Shown: positions 1-4,480 of the stretch, piece by piece | Numbering within the stretch: the first letter of the stretch is position 1 | How the letters are laid out: each line of letters begins with the position of its first letter | Origin: an uncultured Eubacteriales bacterium | GTDB lineage: Bacteria; Bacillota; Clostridia; Lachnospirales; Anaerotignaceae | DNA length: 5,135 nt | Direction of reading: 5' to 3' | NCBI GenBank assembly: GCA_934552695.1 | Contig: CAKTER010000119.1 | Location: forward strand, 1 to 5,135 | The notes under the pieces: generated by a model | The model's database searches: none | What the model was told of the DNA's origin: nothing | Seen by the model: the letters and a program-made list of their open reading frames with translations, nothing else | Made by a program: the position numbers and the translations under genes

Positions 1-287
1 GCATCCGCGTCCGCTGCTCCAAGGGCACCTACGTCCGCACCGTCTGCCATGACCTGGGCCAGCGCCTCGGCTGCGGCGCGGCCATGGACCGCCTGAGGCG
101 TACCCGCGCAGGCCGCTATGGCCTCAGCCAGGCCTACACCATGGAGGACATCCTCGCGGGCAAGGCGCAGCTGCTGCCCGTCGATTCCCTGTTTGAAGAC
201 CGTCCGGCCCTGACGCTGGACGAGACCGGCGAGACCCGCTGCCGTCACGGCAACGCCCTCGCCCGCCCCGGCCTCGCTTCAATGTAG
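1..287 (+). CDS. truB: tRNA pseudouridine-55 synthase TruB, C-terminal part (5' end outside window, 3' end apparently truncated)
   Basis: TruB converts U55 in the T-loop of tRNAs to pseudouridine in the cytoplasm. Reading in frame from base 3, 94 residues are visible. They carry the conserved late catalytic-domain block SKGTYVRTVCHDLG, then LGCGAAM and LRRTRAGRY, all typical of bacterial TruB. The catalytic-Asp motif lies upstream of the window. The frame ends at TAG 285-287 right after RHGNALARPGLASM; family members usually continue for roughly 30-50 more residues, forming the small C-terminal domain, so the 3' end looks cut off. Codon use differs sharply from everything downstream: all 10 Gly codons are GGC, and the 13 Arg codons are 9 CGC, 3 CGT, 1 AGG and no CGG. 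The family call is firm; whether the truncation is biological is not. Confidence 0.88.
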   Translation, partial: IRVRCSKGTYVRTVCHDLGQRLGCGAAMDRLRRTRAGRYGLSQAYTMEDILAGKAQLLPVDSLFEDRPALTLDETGETRCRHGNALARPGLASM

Positions 288-311
288 AGCCGCCGCTCCG
301 GCATTTTTATG
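270..311. other. Probable junction between unrelated sequence segments
   Basis: Here the TruB frame ends prematurely and a frame with different codon habits begins, with no ribosome site, promoter or terminator between them. Upstream, Gly is always GGC and Arg mostly CGC; immediately downstream (311-664) none of the 4 Gly codons is GGC and Arg is 3 CGG, 2 CGT, 1 CGC, the pattern of the rest of the window. No insertion-sequence ends, tRNA or direct repeats mark the place. It may be a deletion or recombination join in the genome, or a chimeric contig. The exact breakpoint cannot be placed to the base. Confidence 0.55.
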
Positions 312-664
312 TGGAGATTAGCCTGGATCACCCCTATTGGAAGTCTATGCGCTGGGAGCTGGACGCCCCGGAGTTTGACCGGGATTATCCCAGTGCGGCC
401 TCGTACTTGCAAAAATACGAGGAGAACGGGGAGGATTTGCGTACGCTGGCCAAAAACCTGATGCAGCTGATTGACCCGACCGCCCGGGAAGAGGGAGAGG
501 ACGCACCGGCGGCGCCTCGGATCCCTATCCCCACGGTGGCCCCCACAACCATGGCGGCGGCCACGGTGGCAGAGGAGCTGAAGCAGTACAAGGCCTTGCT
601 GGATGCCGGGGTGCTGACTCCGGAGGAATTTGCAGCCAAAAAACGTCAGCTTTTGGGAATTTGA
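311..664 (+). CDS. SHOCT-motif protein, probably missing its N-terminus
   Basis: The frame encodes 117 residues from a GTG at 311. Residues 1-52 are a charged, probably helical stretch (HPYWKSMRWELDAPEFDRDY and following) that I do not recognise. Residues about 53-85 form an Ala/Pro-rich linker, and residues about 86-117 match the short SHOCT motif (EELKQYKALLDAGVLTPEEF then KKRQLLGI), an oligomerisation or protein-contact helix pair usually found at the C-terminus of larger proteins. No Shine-Dalgarno sequence precedes the GTG, and the frame is open upstream to about base 197 but only by running into TruB DNA. I infer that this is the 3' part of a longer gene cut at the junction, with GTG merely the first available start. 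It ends just before a terminator. The function is unknown. Confidence 0.6.
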   Translation: MEISLDHPYWKSMRWELDAPEFDRDYPSAASYLQKYEENGEDLRTLAKNLMQLIDPTAREEGEDAPAAPRIPIPTVAPTTMAAATVAEELKQYKALLDAGVLTPEEFAAKKRQLLGI

Positions 665-686
665 CAGGGATGTGAACGAGATTTTT

Positions 687-718
687 AAGGGAAGCCGAAG
701 GGTTTCCCTTGTTTTTTT
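687..718 (+). terminator. Rho-independent terminator after the SHOCT gene
   Basis: Arms AAGGGAA (687-693) and TTCCCTT (704-710), extendable by one G-T pair, enclose a loop of about 10 bases. They are followed by G and seven T residues (712-718). The site lies 22 bp after the stop codon at 662-664 and separates this gene from the EFR1 unit. Confidence 0.8.
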
Positions 719-727
719 GCGAAAGCC

Positions 728-756
728 TTTACTTTTGTCGGGTTTTGTGCTACAAT
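728..756 (+). promoter_or_regulatory. Sigma-A-type promoter of the EFR1-family gene
   Basis: The -10 element TACAAT (751-756) has an extended -10 TG at 748-749. A weak -35 TTTACT (728-733) lies at the ideal 17-bp spacing. Transcription would start near 763, inside the inverted repeat that follows, leaving a leader of about 38 nt. Confidence 0.65.
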
Positions 757-783
757 AAGCTGTAACTAAATATATTACAGCTT
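757..783. promoter_or_regulatory. Perfect inverted repeat, likely repressor operator
   Basis: The arms AAGCTGTAA (757-765) and TTACAGCTT (775-783) are exact reverse complements separated by a 9-bp AT-rich spacer (CTAAATATA). The repeat begins directly after the -10 box and covers the predicted start site, the classic position for a dimeric repressor that blocks initiation. There is no T-tract after it, so it is not a terminator. The dyad geometry fits TetR- or MarR-like regulators, but no regulator gene is in the window and the family is not determined. Confidence 0.6.
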
Positions 784-800
784 GTACAGGAGGGAATCTT

Positions 801-1571
801 ATGAAAGTGACCGCAGCGACCTTTAGCCCCACCGGAAATTCCCGGCGCTATGCAACGGAATTGGCTCGGTGTTTTTCGCCGGAGGCGGTGGAGTGGGACT
901 TGAGCGTTCCGGCCAACCGGGCCCAAACCGTAACCTTTGGCCCCGACGAGCTGGTGGTGCTGGCGGCTCCGGTGTACGGCGGCCGTATCCCGACGATCCC
1001 CGGCGGGATTTTTACCAATCTAAAAGGCCAAAAAACTCCGGCGATCGTTCTTGTGACCTATGGCAACCGGGAGTACGAGGATTCTCTGCTGGAGCTGAAA
1101 AATCTGGCGGAAGAAAACGGCTTTGTGGTGCTGGGCGCCGGTGCGTTTGTAGGCCCCCATACCTTTGCCCCGGCGGCGGGCGCCGGGCGGCCCGACGAAG
1201 CAGACTTGGCGGCAGTGCGGGAGTTGGCCCAAAACGTACAGGCGTTGGTGGGGCACACCGAAGGGAAAACCTTGGACGTGCCGGGGAATTTCCCCTATAA
1301 GGCCGAGTTTGTGATGCCGATGAAGCCCTCGGCCAATGGAAAATGCATCCGTTGCGGCCGCTGCGCCCGGGAATGTCCCGTGGGAGCCATTTCTCCGGAA
1401 GAACCGCAAAAGACCGACCCGGCTTTGTGCATCGATTGCTTCCGGTGCGTCCGGCAATGTCCTGTGGGGGCCCGGAACATTTATGCCCCGCCTTTTGCCG
1501 GGATTGTGAGCCAGCTGGAGGCCGGGCTGACCCGGTTTGCCAAGCCGGCCGCCATTTTTTGGATGAAATAA
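801..1571 (+). CDS. EFR1-family flavodoxin/2x[4Fe-4S] ferredoxin fusion protein
   Basis: A 256-residue cytoplasmic redox protein. Residues 1-~165 form a flavodoxin-like domain with the FMN-phosphate loop FSPTGNSRRYA (8-18), a second flavin-side motif APVYGGR (56-62) and VTYGNREYE (85-93). Residues ~175-225 form a bacterial ferredoxin domain with two complete CxxCxxCxxxCP motifs: C182, C185, C188, C192 and C210, C213, C216, C220, enough for two [4Fe-4S] clusters. The architecture and length fit the EFR1 family common in Clostridia, presumed to shuttle electrons between FMN and Fe-S centres; the partner is unknown. ATG 801 is supported by AGGAGGG at 788-794, 6 bp upstream. The gene is monocistronic, between its own operator-bearing promoter and a strong terminator, so it is probably induced by a specific signal. 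Family call firm, physiological role unknown. Confidence 0.9.
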   Translation: MKVTAATFSPTGNSRRYATELARCFSPEAVEWDLSVPANRAQTVTFGPDELVVLAAPVYGGRIPTIPGGIFTNLKGQKTPAIVLVTYGNREYEDSLLELKNLAEENGFVVLGAGAFVGPHTFAPAAGAGRPDEADLAAVRELAQNVQALVGHTEGKTLDVPGNFPYKAEFVMPMKPSANGKCIRCGRCARECPVGAISPEEPQKTDPALCIDCFRCVRQCPVGARNIYAPPFAGIVSQLEAGLTRFAKPAAIFWMK

Positions 1572-1586
1572 CGAGCTGTAACCCCA

Positions 1587-1614
1587 GGGGAGCCGGAATG
1601 GCTCCCCGTTTTTT
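1587..1614 (+). terminator. Rho-independent terminator of the EFR1-family gene
   Basis: A perfect 8-bp stem, GGGGAGCC (1587-1594) and GGCTCCCC (1600-1607), with a 5-base loop GGAAT, is followed by G and six T residues. It lies 15 bp after the stop codon, is strong and oriented for the + strand. Confidence 0.92.
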
Positions 1615-1616
1615 GC

Positions 1617-1645
1617 TTGCACAATTCCCTTGGCCTTGCTATACT
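1617..1645 (+). promoter_or_regulatory. Promoter of the metallophosphoesterase gene
   Basis: The -10 TATACT (1640-1645) has an extended TG at 1637-1638, and a -35-like TTGCAC (1617-1622) sits 17 bp upstream, immediately after the preceding terminator. The predicted start near 1652 leaves only a very short leader before the ribosome site at 1653-1659, so the start may lie a few bases upstream. Confidence 0.6.
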
Positions 1646-1652
1646 GGCGGGG

Positions 1653-1659
1653 AAGGAGG
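1653..1659 (+). promoter_or_regulatory. Ribosome binding site that fixes the start at 1668
   Basis: AAGGAGG lies 8 bp before ATG 1668. A longer in-frame start, TTG at 1617, would lie within the predicted -35 element and upstream of the transcript, and it has no ribosome site. The 17 extra residues are therefore not translated. Confidence 0.85.
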
Positions 1660-1667
1660 CAGTTGCT

Positions 1668-2888
1668 ATGGAATACCCTACCGCTTGTTTTGCGGTGCTC
1701 AGCGACCCGCACATTTACGCTCCGCAGCTGGGGCTAACCGGCCCGGCGTTTGAGCGTTTTTTGGCCCACAGCCCCAATATGCCGGTGGAAAGCCCGGCGC
1801 TGCTGCGGCAGGCTGTGGACGAGATTTTGGAAAGCCCGGCCGCGTTTTTGCTTATTCCCGGGGACTTGACGAATTATGGCGAGGCCGTTTCCCACCGGCT
1901 GGCCGTGGCGGAGCTTTCCCGGTTGCGGCAGGCGGGGAAGCAGGTGTTTGTGGTGCCCGGCAACCACGATATTTGGGATGGGCTGGCCTACCAATACCGG
2001 GGACGGGTGCGCCGTCCGGTGCCTTCGGTGGCTCCGGCGGAGTTTGCGGCGCTGTACGACGATTTGGGCTATCGGCAGGCCTTTTGCCGGGACGAGCATT
2101 CCCTGAGCTATGGGGCGGAGGTGGCCCCGGGCCTGTGGTTGCTGGCGCTGGATACCTGCCGGTACGACGAAAACCGTCCCGGGTGCGAGCCGGTGGTAGG
2201 CGGACGATTGCGCCAAGGCACCCGGAAATGGCTGGCGGGGATGCTGGAGGAAGCCCGCTGCCGGGACAAGGCGGTGATGGTAATGTGCCACCACGGGCTG
2301 GTGGAGCACTGGGACGGCCAGCATTGGCTGCGCTGGAACTACATTTTGCCCAACTACCGGGAGCTGGGCCGGTACTTGGCCCAAAACGGGGTGCGTCTGG
2401 GCTTTACCGGCCACGACCATGCTTCGGACATTGCCTGTTTAGCCACGGCGGCGGGGCCGTTTTACGATGTGTCCACCGGGTCGCTGGCCTCCACCGGCCA
2501 TACCTGGCGGCTGTGCCGGTTGGCCGGGGATAGGTTGACGGTGGAAACCACGTCCCTGCGGGATAGCTTTTTACCCGGAACGGACTTTTCCCGGCGTTCC
2601 CGCCGGGCCATTGAGCGGGCGGTGTACCGAAAAGCATATCGGGCTTGCCGGGCGGTGCGAATGCCCCCAAAGGATGCCGATTATTTGGCGAAAACGCTGG
2701 CGGTGGTGTTCCGGGCCCACAACGAGGGGGATGAGGATCCCACCCGGCTGCCCCACATCGACCCGGCCCGGTTGGGGGCCTTGGGCCGAATGGTGTATGC
2801 CTCCCAGCGGTTTGCTTTTGAAAACTTGACGAAAAACCCCTGGCCGCCGGACAATCAGGCGGTGCTGCACTGGCCGAAAAACAGTTGA
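1668..2888 (+). CDS. Calcineurin-like metallophosphoesterase (CpdA/Icc-type superfamily)
   Basis: A 406-residue protein with all five signature motifs of two-metal metallophosphoesterases in order: SDPHIY (D13, H15), GDLTNYGE (D66), GNHD (N99, H100), MCHHG (H208, H209) and GHDH (H249, H251). These bind two metal ions and hydrolyse phosphate esters or cyclic-nucleotide-type diesters; the substrate cannot be read from the sequence. There is no signal peptide or membrane helix, so it should be cytoplasmic. The catalytic domain ends near residue 282. About 120 residues follow, Arg-rich at 309-331 (SRRSRRAIERAVYRKAYRAC and following) and otherwise helical, which I do not recognise. CpdA itself is shorter, so the tail may set specificity. 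It has its own promoter; no T-tract terminator follows, so some readthrough into the SLH operon is possible. Superfamily certain, cellular role open. Confidence 0.9.
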   Translation: MEYPTACFAVLSDPHIYAPQLGLTGPAFERFLAHSPNMPVESPALLRQAVDEILESPAAFLLIPGDLTNYGEAVSHRLAVAELSRLRQAGKQVFVVPGNHDIWDGLAYQYRGRVRRPVPSVAPAEFAALYDDLGYRQAFCRDEHSLSYGAEVAPGLWLLALDTCRYDENRPGCEPVVGGRLRQGTRKWLAGMLEEARCRDKAVMVMCHHGLVEHWDGQHWLRWNYILPNYRELGRYLAQNGVRLGFTGHDHASDIACLATAAGPFYDVSTGSLASTGHTWRLCRLAGDRLTVETTSLRDSFLPGTDFSRRSRRAIERAVYRKAYRACRAVRMPPKDADYLAKTLAVVFRAHNEGDEDPTRLPHIDPARLGALGRMVYASQRFAFENLTKNPWPPDNQAVLHWPKNS

Positions 2889-2913
2889 ATCCCCGGGGAT
2901 TCTGTGATAGATT
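2885..2913 (+). promoter_or_regulatory. Candidate promoter for the SLH/DUF4430 operon
   Basis: TTGAAT (2885-2890), 17 bp, then TAGATT (2908-2913) with TG at 2905-2906 as an extended -10. Both hexamers match consensus at 4 of 6 positions. The -35 overlaps the stop codon of the preceding gene. The layout copies the two better promoters in this window, which is its main support. A start near 2920 would give a leader of about 69 nt. Confidence 0.4.
2887..2902. repeat. 16-bp perfect palindrome in the promoter gap
   Basis: GAATCCCCGGGGATTC is perfectly self-complementary with no spacer. It begins in the stop codon of the phosphoesterase gene and covers the end of the candidate -35 and most of the spacer. 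It lacks a loop and a following T-run, so it is a poor intrinsic terminator. It could be a protein-binding site or chance. Confidence 0.5.
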
Positions 2914-2971
2914 GGTACTACAACGATACGAGGAAAGGGACTTCGGGGAACGGCAGCGGGGGCCGGGCGTC

Positions 2972-2982
2972 AGGAGGGGAGG
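2972..2982 (+). promoter_or_regulatory. Extended purine-rich ribosome binding site of the SLH gene
   Basis: AGGAGGGGAGG contains AGGAGG 11 bp and GGAGG 6 bp before ATG 2989. It fixes that ATG, which is also the start that gives a proper signal peptide. Confidence 0.8.
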
Positions 2983-2988
2983 AAAACC

Positions 2989-4476
2989 ATGAAAAAACAA
3001 CCGAGAGCGGCGCTGCTGCTGGTTTTGGGCCTGAGTGTGGGTGCTGTGGGGAGCGGGGCCGCCCCCGTGCAGGCAGCGGAAGCCGGGGCCGTTACGACAT
3101 TTTGGGATGTGACCCCCCACGACTGGTTTGCCGGGGCGGTGACCGACTGTGTGGGCCGGGGACTGTTGGCCGGGATGGGCAATGGCCGGTTTGACCCCCA
3201 AGGGAAATTGACCCGGGCTCAGGCAGCGGCCATGCTGTACCGGCTGGCGGGCAGTCCGGCGGCCACGGGGCAGCTGGCCTTTGCCGATACCGACCCCGGG
3301 GCCTGGTACGCTCCGGCTCTGAGCTGGGCGGTGGAACACGGCCTGATGACCGGGTATAGCCCCCAAACCTTTGGCCCCAACGACCCGCTGACCCGGGAGC
3401 AGATGATGCGTCTGCTGATGGGGTATTTGGATAAAACGGGGACGGCGGGGAACGAGGCCGCCGATTTATCGGCGTTTTCCGATGCTTCGGCGGTATCGGA
3501 GTGGGCCCAATCGGCGGTGAGCCGGGCGGTGGCCCGGGGACTGTTGGCGGGAGCCGATGGAAAACTTCTGCCCCAGGGGACGGTGACCCGGGCTCAGGGG
3601 GCGGCGTTTTTGCAGCGAGTGGCCGAAGCCGAAACGGAGCCGGCGGAAACGGAGCAGTTGCCGAAGGATTCCCTGGCCAAGGCCCGGGAGCAGGCGGCGG
3701 CTTGGGTGTACCAGCACACGCCGCAACCGGTAGTGAGCAGTGTGGGCGGCGAATGGGCGGTGCTGGGGCTGACCCAATCCGGGTATCCCTTGGCGGCGGA
3801 TTACACCGACCGGTATTTGCAGGCGGTTACCCAAACGCTACGGGAAACCGGGGGCGTGCTGAGCCAACGGAAATATACGGAATACGCCCGGGTGGCCTTG
3901 GCCCTGACGGCCTTGGGAGAAAATGCCCAAAGCTTTGCCGGGTACGACGTAGTGAGCCCGCTGACGGATACGGAGGCGGTGCAGGCCCAGGGCATTAACG
4001 GCCCCGTCTGGGCGCTTTTGGCGCTGGATAGCGGAAGGTATTTACCGGATTCGGACGTGCGGGCCACCTATGTGCAGGCCATTTTGGACAAGGAGCTGCC
4101 CGGGGGCGGCTGGTCGTTCTCCCAACAAGTGGACGCCGATGTAACGGCTATGGCGTTGCAGGCGCTGGCCGGGTATCGGGCGGATAGCGCTGTGGAGGCA
4201 GCGGTGCAGCGGGGTCTGGCCCGGCTTGCGGCGATACAGTCGGCTGACGGGGATGTAGGCGGTTCGGCGGAAAGCAATGCCCAGGTACTATTGGCTTTGG
4301 CCCGGCTGGGGGTCTCCCGGCAGGACAGCCGATTTGTGAAAAACGGGAACACAGTGGCCGATGCGCTGCTGACCTATCAACGGGCCGACGGAGGCTTTGC
4401 CCATATCGGCAGCCAGACCGGCAGCAATCCCATGGCCACGGAGCAGGCGCTGCTGGCCTTGGCGGCGCAGGAGTGA
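2989..4476 (+). CDS. Secreted wall-bound protein: three SLH domains plus C-terminal alpha/alpha-toroid (prenyltransferase/squalene-oxidase-repeat-like) domain
   Basis: A 495-residue exported protein. Residues 1-29 are a Sec signal peptide (MKKQPR, a hydrophobic core, likely cut at VQA-A). Three SLH domains follow at about 38-88, 98-147 and 163-213, with signature LTRAQ (74-78), LTREQ (134-138) and VTRAQ (199-203). Three tandem SLH domains form a module that binds secondary cell-wall polymer. After an acidic linker (213-225), residues ~228-495 carry repeated helix pairs of a toroid fold: GEWAVLGLTQSGY (254-266), YARVALALTALG (299-310), GPVWALLALDSGRY (338-351), GGGWSFSQQVDADVTAMALQ (372-391), NAQVLLALARLG (430-441) and the closing DGGF...ATEQALLALAAQE. 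The DADVTA segment resembles the DxDDTA motif of squalene-hopene cyclases but has Val for one Asp, and the domain is far shorter than a cyclase, so a binding role is more likely. It is coupled to the DUF4430 lipoprotein 4 bp downstream. Cobalamin or another ligand is inference. Confidence 0.88.
   Translation: MKKQPRAALLLVLGLSVGAVGSGAAPVQAAEAGAVTTFWDVTPHDWFAGAVTDCVGRGLLAGMGNGRFDPQGKLTRAQAAAMLYRLAGSPAATGQLAFADTDPGAWYAPALSWAVEHGLMTGYSPQTFGPNDPLTREQMMRLLMGYLDKTGTAGNEAADLSAFSDASAVSEWAQSAVSRAVARGLLAGADGKLLPQGTVTRAQGAAFLQRVAEAETEPAETEQLPKDSLAKAREQAAAWVYQHTPQPVVSSVGGEWAVLGLTQSGYPLAADYTDRYLQAVTQTLRETGGVLSQRKYTEYARVALALTALGENAQSFAGYDVVSPLTDTEAVQAQGINGPVWALLALDSGRYLPDSDVRATYVQAILDKELPGGGWSFSQQVDADVTAMALQALAGYRADSAVEAAVQRGLARLAAIQSADGDVGGSAESNAQVLLALARLGVSRQDSRFVKNGNTVADALLTYQRADGGFAHIGSQTGSNPMATEQALLALAAQE
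4469..4473 (+). promoter_or_regulatory. Ribosome binding site of the lipoprotein gene, inside the SLH gene's end
   Basis: AGGAG overlaps the last codons of the SLH gene and lies 7 bp before ATG 4481. With only 4 bp between the stop codon (4474-4476) and this ATG, the two genes are almost certainly co-transcribed and probably translationally coupled. Confidence 0.7.
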
Positions 4477-4480
4477 GAAT

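Noticed and set aside
1617..1667. Longer TTG start adding 17 residues to the metallophosphoesterase
   Set aside because: The TTG falls within the predicted -35 box, has no ribosome site and lies upstream of the expected transcript; ATG 1668 has AAGGAGG 8 bp before it and puts the DxH motif at the usual distance from the N-terminus.
2881..2905. Intrinsic terminator after the metallophosphoesterase
   Set aside because: The dyad has no loop and no T-tract follows, so it was described as a palindrome instead.
2889..2988. Cobalamin riboswitch ahead of the SLH/DUF4430 operon
   Set aside because: The gap is only 100 bp, shorter than the usual aptamer, and has no GCCACTG-type B12 box. Its absence neither supports nor excludes a cobalamin role.
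245..3366. Long open frames on the minus strand (245-832, 1020-1712, 1734-2420, 2404-3366)
   Set aside because: They lie opposite clear + strand genes, have no ribosome sites or recognisable motifs, and give Pro/Arg/His-rich low-complexity proteins typical of antisense reading of GC-rich codons.
3670..4476. Functional squalene-hopene cyclase or prenyltransferase
   Set aside because: The domain is too short for a cyclase, it is exported to the wall, and the catalytic acid motif is incomplete.
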